NCBI GenBank assembly: GCA_050699055.1
Contig: JBOHCT010000047.1
Coordinates: 1-21,992, forward strand
Source of the DNA: JBOHCT01 sp050699055
GTDB taxonomy: Bacteria; Actinomycetota; Actinomycetes; Streptosporangiales; JBOHCT01
Direction: 5' to 3'
Length of the DNA stretch: 21,992 nucleotides
Positions 1-7,468 of the stretch are shown piece by piece (the first letter of the stretch is position 1; each line of letters begins with the position of its first letter). The notes beneath the pieces were generated by a model. That model worked only from the letters and a program-made list of their open reading frames with translations, was not told the origin of the DNA and did no database searches. A program made the position numbers and the translations under genes.

Positions 1-607
1 GATCCGACACTCGGCTGACCAGGTCGGCGAGGGCGCCGCGGCTCACGGGCTCGGCGCCGCGGGCCCCGCGGAGGATCTCCGCGCCCGCGAGGTCATCGAT
101 CATCGTCGCGGCCTCGTCGGCCGAGATGGGTGCCAGCCGGAACGTCACGTCCTTCAGCACCTCGACCATGATCCCGCCGAGGCCGAGGGCGATCACCTTG
201 CCGAACGTCGAGTCGGTCGTGGCGCCGACGATGACCTCCTGGCCGCCGGCCACCATCTGCTGCACCTGCACACCGCTGACCAGAGCGTTCGGGTCGTACG
301 CCGTCGCGGCCGCCACGATCTTCTGGTACGCGTCGGCCACGCCGTCAGGGTTCTCGATACCGGCGAGAACGCCTCCCGCATCCGTCTTGTGCAGGATGTT
401 CGGCGAGACGATCTTCAGCACCACAGGGAAGCCGATCTCCCTGGCCAGCTCGACGGCCTCCGCCGCCGAGCGCGCCAGGCCCTCGCGGGGGGCGGGGATG
501 CCGTAGGCGCGGCAGATCCTGTTCGCCTCGGGCGCGGTCAGCGCGTCGCGGCCCGCCGCCCGCACCTCGTCGATGACGGCCCGTACGGCTGGTTGGTCGT
601 GCGTCAT
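1..607 (-). CDS. ATP-grasp acyl-CoA synthetase (ADP-forming type), N-terminal part, cut by window edge
   Basis: This is the first ~202 residues of a protein whose 3' end lies beyond base 1. It resembles the ATP-grasp (beta) part of ADP-forming acetate/acyl-CoA ligases, which make acyl-CoA from acid, CoA and ATP. Visible signs are the motif LKIVSPNILHKTDAGGV (about residues 84-100), with the His-Lys typical of the family, and the stretch GKVIALGLGGIMVEVLKDV. The ATG at 607 is chosen because AAGGGA lies 8 bases upstream and the gene starts 23 bases after the CoA-transferase stop, on the same strand, so it is probably the last visible gene of that operon. Whether an alpha (CoA-binding) part is fused or separate cannot be seen. 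The substrate is inferred only from neighbours: a carboxylic acid made or used by the CoA-transferase/lyase pair. Confidence 0.8.
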   Translation of the reverse strand, partial: MTHDQPAVRAVIDEVRAAGRDALTAPEANRICRAYGIPAPREGLARSAAEAVELAREIGFPVVLKIVSPNILHKTDAGGVLAGIENPDGVADAYQKIVAAATAYDPNALVSGVQVQQMVAGGQEVIVGATTDSTFGKVIALGLGGIMVEVLKDVTFRLAPISADEAATMIDDLAGAEILRGARGAEPVSRGALADLVSRVSD

Positions 608-630
608 GGATCGGTCCCTTCTGGTCGCGC

Positions 631-1860
631 TCAGATCGCGCCCTGTGCGTTGAGATCCGCCAGCTCGGCTTCGCCGAGTCCCAGCTCACCGAGCACCTGG
701 GCGTTGTGCTCGCCGAGGAGGGGGGACCGTCTGACGGCGACGGGCGAGTCGGAGAGCTTGAGCGGACAGCCCACGGTCTTGAAGGCGCCCCGGGCCGGGT
801 GCTCGACCGACACGATCATCTCGTTGTCGGCCAGGCTCTCGTCCTCGATGAGCTCCCTGGTGGACAGGATCGGTCCGCACGGGATGTTGTAGGCGTTGAG
901 CTGCTCCATCACCGTCGATTTCGGATGCTGGATGGACCACTCCTCGATGAGCTGGAACATCTTGTCGAGCTTCGGCAGTCTGGCCTCCGGGGTGCTCCAC
1001 TCCGGGTCGTCGGCGAGTTCGGGTCGCCCGATGAGCTTGGTGATGGGCTCCCAGCTCCTTGGTTGGACGATGACATAGACGTAGTCGTTCTGTCCTCCGG
1101 GCGCGCAGCGCACCGCCCAGCCGGGCTGGCCACCTCCGGACGCGTTCCCCGAGCGGGGCACCTCGTCGCCGAACTCCTCGTTGGGGTACTCGCCGAGTGG
1201 GCCGTGGGCGAGACGCTGCTGATCGCGGAGTTTGACGCGGCACAGGTTCAGCACCGAGTGCTGCATGGCGACCTCGACACGCTGCCCGTGTCCGGTACTC
1301 ACTCGTTGGTAGAGCGCGGCGAGGATTGCGGCCACCAGGTGGATGCCGGTGCCCGAGTCGCCGACCTGCGAGCCGGTCGCTGTCGGCGGCCCGTCCTCGA
1401 ACCCCGTGGTGCTCATCGACCCGCCCATCGCCTGGGCTACGACCTCGTAGGCCTTGAAGTGGGCGTAGCGTCCTGGCCCGAATCCCTTGATGGAGGCGTA
1501 GATCAGGCGGGGGTTGATCTCCTGAAGCCGTTCCCAGGTGAAACCCATCCGGTCGACCGCGCCGGGACCGAAATTCTCCACGAGCACGTCGGAGCTCTTG
1601 ACCAGCTCGCTGAAAAGTTCCTTCCCCCGGTCATTCTTCATGTTCAGTGTGATGCTCCGCTTGTTGCAGTTGAGCATCGTGAAGTAGAGGCTGTCCGCGT
1701 CGGGGACGTCGCGGAGTTGACGCCGGGTGACGTCGCCGCTCGGCGCCTCCACCTTGACCACATCCGCCCCGAGCCAGCCCAGGATCTGTGTGGCGGATGG
1801 TCCTGACTGCACGTGGGTCATGTCGAGGACGCGGACGCCCTCCAGTGCTTTCCCCATCAT
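631..1860 (-). CDS. frc: Class III (CaiB/BaiF) CoA transferase, formyl-CoA transferase-like
   Basis: The 409-residue protein follows formyl-CoA:oxalate CoA-transferase closely from end to end, e.g. DSLYFTMLNCNKRSI (56-70), VENFGPGAVDRMGFTWE (94-110), and the catalytic Asp in GSQVGDSGTG (Asp168). The glycine loop SGGGQPGW (241-248) covers the active site in this family. The enzyme would move CoA from formyl-CoA to another acid, freeing formate. One oddity: the position that is Trp48 in the Oxalobacter enzyme, as I recall that sequence, is Gln48 here (VTRRQLRDV), so the acceptor may not be oxalate. Two ATGs lie side by side at 1860 and 1857. GGAGGGG abuts the first, so the second, or a GAGGAAG further upstream, may set the start. 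It lies 39 bases after the thiamine-diphosphate enzyme gene, which fits one operon that supplies formate to the FDH. Confidence 0.85.
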   Translation of the reverse strand: MMGKALEGVRVLDMTHVQSGPSATQILGWLGADVVKVEAPSGDVTRRQLRDVPDADSLYFTMLNCNKRSITLNMKNDRGKELFSELVKSSDVLVENFGPGAVDRMGFTWERLQEINPRLIYASIKGFGPGRYAHFKAYEVVAQAMGGSMSTTGFEDGPPTATGSQVGDSGTGIHLVAAILAALYQRVSTGHGQRVEVAMQHSVLNLCRVKLRDQQRLAHGPLGEYPNEEFGDEVPRSGNASGGGQPGWAVRCAPGGQNDYVYVIVQPRSWEPITKLIGRPELADDPEWSTPEARLPKLDKMFQLIEEWSIQHPKSTVMEQLNAYNIPCGPILSTRELIEDESLADNEMIVSVEHPARGAFKTVGCPLKLSDSPVAVRRSPLLGEHNAQVLGELGLGEAELADLNAQGAI

Positions 1861-1899
1861 CCCCTCCGACCACTTCCTCGGTCACTCGTCACTTGTCCA

Positions 1900-3624
1900 T
1901 TATTTGTACATCGTCTGGTTCATCGTTCCCGGCGCGTAGGATTCTGGGTCGATCCATACGTTGATGAGCGAAGGCTTACCCGACTCGCGGGCGCGGCGCA
2001 GTGCCGGCCCTATGTCGTCCGGGTGGCGCACTTCCTCCCCGTAGCCGCCGAGCATCTGAGCGAAGAGGTCGTACTTTACATCGCCGAGCGTGTTTCCTAC
2101 CTCGCCGCGCTCAGCGCCGTACTTTTGGATCTGGCCGTAACGGATCTGGTTCATCGACGAGTTGTTGCCGACGACCCCGATGAAGGGGAGGTCGAAGCGC
2201 ACCATGGTCTCGAAGTCCCAGCCGGTCAGGCTCAAGGCGCCGTCGCCGAGCAGGCACACGACTTCCTTCTCCGGGTGCACCAGCTTCGCGGCCAGCGCGA
2301 ACGGCACGCCGACGCCGAGGGTGCCGAGCGGGCCCGGGTCCATCCAGTGTCCCGGCTTCCTCGGCTGCACGACGCCTCCGGAGAACGTCACGATGTCGCC
2401 GCCGTCGCCGATGTAGATGGTGTTTTCGGTCATGAACTCGTTGATCTCGTGGACCAGGCGCAGCGGATGGATCGGCACGGTGTCGGAGCGCAGCCGCGGC
2501 AGGCGCTTCTCGTACGCCTTCTTCTCCTCCGCCCGCAGCTCCTCCAGCCAGTCCTTGCGACCGGCCGCGCCGTTATCGGCCCGTCCGGAGGCGGCCCGCG
2601 TGACGGCGGAGAGGACAAGTCCGGCGTCGCCCACGATGCCGAGGTCGACGTCGCGGTTCTTGCCGACCGTCCGGTAGTCGAGGTCGATCTGCACGATGGT
2701 CGCGCTCTCCGGGAGCCGCCGGCCGTAGCCCATACGGAAGTCGAACGGCGTTCCGACGATGACGATTACGTCGGCGTTGTTGTACGCGTACCGCCGGGTG
2801 GACTGGAAGGCGTGCGGATCGCCCGGCGGCAGCGTGCCGCGGCCCGCGCCGTTCATGTAGGCGGGGATGTTCAGCGCCCGTACGAAGTCGGTGGCCGCGT
2901 CCGCGGCGCGGCACGTCCACACCTGGTTGCCGAGCAGGACGCAGGGCTTCTCCGAGCGGGTGAGGATATCCGCCAGTTGCTCTATCGCCTCCGGGTCGCC
3001 CGCCGTCCGTGTCGAGGCCCGATAATGCCCGGGCTCCGGCACCCGGGCCTTCTCCACAGGTACCTTCGCGTCGAGCACGTCGCGCGGGATCTCGAGGTAC
3101 GACGGCCCGGGCGCGCCGTGGTGAGACTCACGGAAGGCCATCGACACCATGTCCGCCACCCGCTCCGTCGACGGCACGGTGGAGGCGAACTTGGTGATCG
3201 GCGACATCAGGTCGACGTGCGGGAGGTCCTGCAGCGAGCCCATCTTGTGCTGGGTCAGCGCGCCCTGGCCGCCGATCAGGAGCATCGGGCTTTCCGCGCG
3301 GAAGGCGTTGGCGACCCCGGTGACAGCGTCCGTGGTGCCCGGGCCCGCGGTCACGACCGCGCAGCCGGGCTTCCCCGACAGCCGTGCGTACCCGTCGGCC
3401 GCGTGCGCGGCGACCTGCTCGTGTCGTACGTCGACGACCTTGATCCCCTCGTCGACACAACCGTCGTAGATGTCGATGATGTGGCCGCCGCAGAGCGTGA
3501 AGATCACGTCGATGCCCTCGGCCTTGAGGGCCTTCGCGACCAGGTGGCCGCCTGATATCTCGTCGTGTCCCCGCTCCGTCCCCGCGTTCGGGGCTCCGGA
3601 TGGCCTCACTCCTCCTTGCGTCAT
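1900..3624 (-). CDS. Thiamine-diphosphate-dependent 2-hydroxyacyl-CoA lyase / oxalyl-CoA decarboxylase-like enzyme
   Basis: This 574-residue protein has the three-domain layout of the acetolactate-synthase superfamily. The catalytic Glu is in VDVRHEQVAAHAADGYARL (Glu69), and the thiamine-diphosphate/Mg motif runs from GDG (460-462) to NN (487-488). From memory of family sequences, IFTLCGGHI and MGSLQDLPHVD look more like 2-hydroxyacyl-CoA lyases (HACL1/HACL2 and actinobacterial HACL) than oxalyl-CoA decarboxylase: the Tyr-Glu pair of the latter reads Leu-Gln here (131-132). Both reactions give formyl-CoA, which fits the downstream formyl-CoA transferase and the upstream FDH. The start is ATG 3624, with GGGAG 7 bases upstream; an in-frame start at 3696 would add 24 unsupported residues. 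Acetolactate synthase is less likely because no regulatory subunit or ilv genes are near. Confidence 0.8.
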   Translation of the reverse strand: MTQGGVRPSGAPNAGTERGHDEISGGHLVAKALKAEGIDVIFTLCGGHIIDIYDGCVDEGIKVVDVRHEQVAAHAADGYARLSGKPGCAVVTAGPGTTDAVTGVANAFRAESPMLLIGGQGALTQHKMGSLQDLPHVDLMSPITKFASTVPSTERVADMVSMAFRESHHGAPGPSYLEIPRDVLDAKVPVEKARVPEPGHYRASTRTAGDPEAIEQLADILTRSEKPCVLLGNQVWTCRAADAATDFVRALNIPAYMNGAGRGTLPPGDPHAFQSTRRYAYNNADVIVIVGTPFDFRMGYGRRLPESATIVQIDLDYRTVGKNRDVDLGIVGDAGLVLSAVTRAASGRADNGAAGRKDWLEELRAEEKKAYEKRLPRLRSDTVPIHPLRLVHEINEFMTENTIYIGDGGDIVTFSGGVVQPRKPGHWMDPGPLGTLGVGVPFALAAKLVHPEKEVVCLLGDGALSLTGWDFETMVRFDLPFIGVVGNNSSMNQIRYGQIQKYGAERGEVGNTLGDVKYDLFAQMLGGYGEEVRHPDDIGPALRRARESGKPSLINVWIDPESYAPGTMNQTMYK

Positions 3625-3664
3625 CCTCAGCTCCCTGTGACTTTTCAACGACCGCCGCGGCAGT

Positions 3665-3712
3665 CGGTTTGCATACCGTCGACAAACGCTGCACATACGG
3701 TATACACCGACG
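3665..3712 (-). promoter_or_regulatory. Promoter/operator region ahead of the lyase gene, with imperfect inverted repeat
   Basis: The 121-base gap between fdhD and the lyase gene has lower GC and contains GCATACCG (3671-3678) facing CGGTATAC (3698-3705), an inverted repeat with one mismatch. A second inverted pair, GTTTG/CAAAC, overlaps its left half. GTATAC-like cores occur in operators of GntR-type regulators, but no regulator gene is in the window, so the binding protein is unknown. The spot suggests that the lyase, transferase and ligase genes can be switched separately from the FDH genes. Confidence 0.45.
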
Positions 3713-3745
3713 CTGACACCGCTGTCCAGTGTCGCGCAGAGCCAG

Positions 3746-4588
3746 TCAGGTCGTGACCCGATCCTCCAGGGCCAGACGATGCGCGCCCGCGTAGACGTTC
3801 ATGGAGGCGCCGCGGAGAAACCCGATCAGCGTGAGCCCCGACTCGGCGGCCAGGTCGACCGCGAGCGACGATGGCGCGGACACGGCGGTCATCGCGGGGA
3901 TGCCTGCCATCACGGCCTTCTGGGCCAGCTCGAACGACGCGCGCCCGGACACGAGCAGCGCGGTTCCTCGCAGAGGGAGCAGGTCGTGCAGTACCGCCCA
4001 GCCGACGAGCTTGTCGACCGCGTTGTGGCGCCCGACGTCCTCACGTACGCAGAGCAGCTCACCTCCGGCGTCGAACAGCCCTGCCGCGTGCAGCCCGCCG
4101 GTGCGTTCGAAGACGCGCTGGGCGGCGCGCAGCCGGTCAGGAAACGTCGCGACCACGCCGGGGTCGAGCCGCAGTTCGTCGCCGCGTACTTCCCAGCGGG
4201 CGGTCATGTGGACGGCGTCCAGGCTGGCCTTGCCACACAGGCCGCAGGACGAGGTGGTGTAGAAGTTGCGGTCGAGGGACACGTCGGGCACGGGCACGTG
4301 CTCGGCGAGCTGGACGTCGAGGATGTTGTAGGTGTTCTCGCCGTCGTCGTCCGCGCCCGCGCAGTAGCGGATGGTCACGATGTCCCTGGCGGCGGCCACC
4401 ACGCCCTCGCCCGCGAGGAAACCGGCCGCGAGGTCGAAGTCGTCGCCCGGCGTCCGCATCGTGACGGTCAGCGGGCGACCACCGAGGCGGATCTCGAGCG
4501 GCTCCTCGGCGACCAAGGTGTCGGGCCGCGCGGACACTGCTCCGTCCACAACACGGGTGACCCTGCGGCGGCTGGTCACGCGTCCCAT
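3746..4588 (-). CDS. fdhD: Formate dehydrogenase accessory sulfurtransferase FdhD
   Basis: FdhD carries sulfur from a cysteine desulfurase to the molybdenum (or tungsten) cofactor of formate dehydrogenase; without it the enzyme is inactive. The 280-residue protein has the family's CxxC pair in SSCGLCGKASLDAV (Cys115, Cys118) and the conserved blocks TPGDDFDLAAGFLAGEG and CVREDVGRHNAVDKLVGWA. Length is normal. The ATG at 4588 lies 9 bases after the stop of the Fe-S subunit gene, so it is translated within the FDH operon; the ribosome-binding site is weak, which suits translational coupling. Its presence supports a formate dehydrogenase role for the selenoprotein upstream rather than another molybdopterin oxidoreductase. 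Confidence 0.95.
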   Translation of the reverse strand: MGRVTSRRRVTRVVDGAVSARPDTLVAEEPLEIRLGGRPLTVTMRTPGDDFDLAAGFLAGEGVVAAARDIVTIRYCAGADDDGENTYNILDVQLAEHVPVPDVSLDRNFYTTSSCGLCGKASLDAVHMTARWEVRGDELRLDPGVVATFPDRLRAAQRVFERTGGLHAAGLFDAGGELLCVREDVGRHNAVDKLVGWAVLHDLLPLRGTALLVSGRASFELAQKAVMAGIPAMTAVSAPSSLAVDLAAESGLTLIGFLRGASMNVYAGAHRLALEDRVTT

Positions 4589-4597
4589 ACCCGCACC

Positions 4598-5530
4598 CTA
4601 CGCACGGTTCTGGACGTGCTGGAAACCGAAGCGTCCCTTGATGCACAGGTTGCCCGACGTGATCGGATGGTCATGCGGGGAGGTCACCTTGACGATCTCG
4701 TTGTCCTGGACGTGCAGGTTGACATTGCAGCCGACGCCACAGTACGGGCAGACCGTGGTGGTCTCTGTCTGGCGCGACTCGTCCCAGGTTCCCTCGGCGC
4801 GCATGTCGTACTCGCTCTTGAACATCAGCGCGCCTGTCGGGCAGACCTCGACGCAGTTGCCGCAGTAGACGCAGGCGGAGTCCGGGAGCGGGGCGGCGAG
4901 CTCCGTGGAGATGCGGGCGTCGAAGCCGCGTCCCGCCACACCGATCGCGAAGGTGTTCTGCCACTGCTCGCCGCACGCGTCCACACACTTGTAGCACAGG
5001 ATGCACTTGCCGTAGTCGCGGACGTACAGGTCGTTGTCGATCTTGGTCGGCTGGTGGACGGTCGCGGCCACGGCACCGTCGGGCTCCTCGTGCTCGCCGG
5101 TCGGCAGCGTGTCGCGCTCGCCTTCGGCCGCGGGACGTGCGGGTGACCCGAAGCGCGCCGGCCGGGCACCGTAGTCGGCCATCCACTCGTCCGCACGCGG
5201 CGTCGTGGACAGGTCGACGGACGACCCCAGCAGTTCCAGCACCATCTTGCGGCTGTGCCTCGCTCGCTCGGAGTCCGTGTGCACGACCATGTCGGGCTCC
5301 GCTCGGCGCGAGCACGACGGGACGAGAACACGCGAGCCCTCCACGTCGACCATGCAGACCCGGCAGGCGTTGACGGGGGTGAGCGTGTCGCCGTAGCAGA
5401 GGGTCGGAATGTCCTTGCCCGCGGCCGTACAGGCGTCGAGGACCGTCGAGCCCTCGGGGACGCGTACGGCCTCGCCGTCGACCGTGATCTCGACGAGCCG
5501 ACGCGGCGGCGCTATTGGTGTGACACTCAT
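4598..5530 (-). CDS. Separate N-terminal Fe-S part of formate dehydrogenase alpha subunit (2Fe-2S, two 4Fe-4S, and the 4Fe-4S domain of the Mo-enzyme)
   Basis: The 310-residue protein has a plant-ferredoxin-type [2Fe-2S] domain (Cys45, 56, 59, 73), a two-cluster ferredoxin domain (Cys176/179/182/186 and Cys220/223/226/230), and the first domain of bis-MGD oxidoreductases (CPYCGVGC at 261-268, Cys296 in GNLCIKGRFGF). Lys298 matches the lysine that passes electrons between cluster and pterin in E. coli FDH-H. The protein stops right after GFQHVQNRA, exactly where a normal FDH alpha subunit continues. The missing remainder is encoded upstream as its own gene at 9397-7469. It lacks the His-Cys3 cluster motif usual after the [2Fe-2S] domain in NuoG and FdsA-like proteins. 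Its ATG overlaps the stop of the NuoEF-like gene (ATGA), so the two are co-translated. Confidence 0.92.
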   Translation of the reverse strand: MSVTPIAPPRRLVEITVDGEAVRVPEGSTVLDACTAAGKDIPTLCYGDTLTPVNACRVCMVDVEGSRVLVPSCSRRAEPDMVVHTDSERARHSRKMVLELLGSSVDLSTTPRADEWMADYGARPARFGSPARPAAEGERDTLPTGEHEEPDGAVAATVHQPTKIDNDLYVRDYGKCILCYKCVDACGEQWQNTFAIGVAGRGFDARISTELAAPLPDSACVYCGNCVEVCPTGALMFKSEYDMRAEGTWDESRQTETTTVCPYCGVGCNVNLHVQDNEIVKVTSPHDHPITSGNLCIKGRFGFQHVQNRA

Positions 5531-7419
5531 GACCGCGTCCCTTCCTTCTCACGCTCCGTGAAGACGCCGAGGCGGTCGATGCCCGACTCCACGGCGTTCC
5601 AGGCTGTCTGGCCGAGGCCGCAGATCGAAGCGTCGCGCATCGCGCGGCCTACCTCGCGCAGCAGGGCTACGTCGGCCTCCGGCCCGTCGAGCGGGCGACC
5701 GTTCGCCAGCCGGTGCAGCGCCTCCTCCTGACGTACCGTGCCGACCCGGCACGGTACGCACTGGCCACAGGACTCGTCACGGAAGAACGCCGCGATCCGC
5801 AGCAGCACCCCGACCATGTCAACGGTGTCGTCGAGGACGAGGACGACGCCGGACCCGACAGTCGTGCCCGCTTCCCTGGTGGCCTCGAAGGTGAGCGGGA
5901 GGTCCAGCTCGTCGGGTCCGACGAAGCTGCCGGCGGCACCGCCGAGGAGCACCGCACGCAGTGACCGGTCCTCGGGCACGCCGCCCGCGAGAGACATCAG
6001 CTCGCGCAGGCTCGTCCCGAACGGGACCTCGTACAGGCCGGGCCGGCGCACCGTGCCCGACACGCAGAACAGTTTCGTACCCGTGGAGGTGCCGGTGCCG
6101 ATCCGGGCGAACGCGGGACCGCCCTCCGCCAGGATGGGCAGCACGCTGACGAGCGTCTCGACGTTGTTGACGACCGTCGGCTTGCCGAAAAGCCCCTTCT
6201 CGACGGGGAACGGCGGCTTGTTGCGCGGCTCGCCGCGGAAGCCCTCGATCGAGTTGAAGACCGCCGTCTCCTCGCCGCAGATGTAGGCGCCGGCGCCCCT
6301 ACGGACCTCGATGTCGAAGGAGAAGTCCTGGCCGAGAATGTCGTCCCCCAGCAGACCACGTGCCCGACACTCGACGATCGCCTGCTCGAGGCGGTGCCTC
6401 GCGCGGGGGTACTCGCCCCGAATGTAGATGTATCCCTCGGCGCACCCGGCTGCGAAGGCGGCGATCGTCATGGACTCGACGACCGCGAACGGGTCGCCTT
6501 CCATCAGTACCCGGTCCTTGAACGTGCCGGTTTCACTCTCGTCCGCGTTGCAGATCAGGTAGTGCGGCCGGTCGGGCTGGCGGGCGACGGCGTCCCACTT
6601 GCGGCCCATGGGGAAGGCCGCGCCGCCGCGGCCAACGATCTTCGAGTCCGTGACCTCGCGGATCACGCCGACGGGCCCGAGCTGGAAGGCCCCGCGAAGT
6701 GCGAGGTAGCCACCGCGCGCCCGGTAGTCGTCCAGGGCGTCGGCCTTTCCGACGCGGCGCAGCAGCACCAGGCTGGGGTCGCCGGCCTGGGGGACCGCCG
6801 CGGCAACAGCCGGCTCCGCCGTGTCGTCCGGTGACGAGCCCGAACGTGCGAGCCTGGCCACCTCGTCCGCGGTCGTCGGCCCGACGGTGCGTGCCTTGGG
6901 AGGGTCGCCGGCGTCGAACGCGAGCGCGGCTGGGGCGCGCTCGCACAGTCCCAGGCAGGGGCTGTGCATCCAGACGGCGTCCCCGGTGTCGCCGTCACCG
7001 TCACCTCCCTGACCTGCCGGACCGAGTCGCCGCTGCAGGGTCTGACACAGTGTGTCCGCGCCGTTCGCCTTGCACGCGACGTCGGTGCAGACGTGGACCA
7101 CGCGCGGCGGTCTCCGCGTCATCGAGAACATCGCGTAGAAGGTCGCGACACCGTAGGCGTCGGCTGGCGGCACATCGAGCCGTCGGCAGATGTAGTCCAG
7201 CGCGCCCTCGCTGATCCAGCCGGCGCGGTCGTTCACCGCGTGCAGCGTGGGAAGCAGAAGGTCGCGCCGCCCGCGTGCCTCGTGCCCGGTACGGGAGAAC
7301 TGCCGGTCGCCGTTCAGTCGCTCGCCGCCGTCCCAGGCAGAGGCGGGCGGACCGAGCAGCGCGTCGACGGCCGCCCGCTCCTCCGCCGTCGGGTCGGCTC
7401 CAAGGAGGTGCAGGTCCAC
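5527..7419 (-). CDS. NuoE-NuoF fusion: NAD-reducing flavo-iron-sulfur subunit of formate dehydrogenase
   Basis: A 630-residue fusion. Residues 1-190 are NuoE/FdsG-like with a thioredoxin-fold [2Fe-2S] site (Cys111, Cys116, Cys155, Cys159). Residues ~215-620 are NuoF/FdsB-like, with the FMN/NADH-site motif GRGGAAFPMGRKW (263-275), ICGEETAVFNSIEG, and a [4Fe-4S] site (Cys551, 554, 557 and Cys600). It should take electrons from the Fe-S protein and reduce NAD+ in the cytoplasm. GTG 7419 is chosen because GGGAG precedes it at 4 bases and homology begins just after. The longer open frame to 7605 overlaps the end of the catalytic gene and codes low-complexity Arg/Ser/Pro. The linker (191-215) is Ala/Asp/Pro-rich. 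The stop overlaps the next start (ATGA). Confidence 0.93.
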   Translation of the reverse strand: MDLHLLGADPTAEERAAVDALLGPPASAWDGGERLNGDRQFSRTGHEARGRRDLLLPTLHAVNDRAGWISEGALDYICRRLDVPPADAYGVATFYAMFSMTRRPPRVVHVCTDVACKANGADTLCQTLQRRLGPAGQGGDGDGDTGDAVWMHSPCLGLCERAPAALAFDAGDPPKARTVGPTTADEVARLARSGSSPDDTAEPAVAAAVPQAGDPSLVLLRRVGKADALDDYRARGGYLALRGAFQLGPVGVIREVTDSKIVGRGGAAFPMGRKWDAVARQPDRPHYLICNADESETGTFKDRVLMEGDPFAVVESMTIAAFAAGCAEGYIYIRGEYPRARHRLEQAIVECRARGLLGDDILGQDFSFDIEVRRGAGAYICGEETAVFNSIEGFRGEPRNKPPFPVEKGLFGKPTVVNNVETLVSVLPILAEGGPAFARIGTGTSTGTKLFCVSGTVRRPGLYEVPFGTSLRELMSLAGGVPEDRSLRAVLLGGAAGSFVGPDELDLPLTFEATREAGTTVGSGVVLVLDDTVDMVGVLLRIAAFFRDESCGQCVPCRVGTVRQEEALHRLANGRPLDGPEADVALLREVGRAMRDASICGLGQTAWNAVESGIDRLGVFTEREKEGTRS

Positions 7420-7468
7420 GTTTCTCCCTTCGTCTCCCTTCGCTACGGCTCGGCGCTCTCGGCAGCGC

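Noticed and set aside
1813..3555. Long plus-strand open frame opposite the lyase gene
   Set aside because: It mirrors the codon pattern of the minus-strand enzyme and shows no domain.
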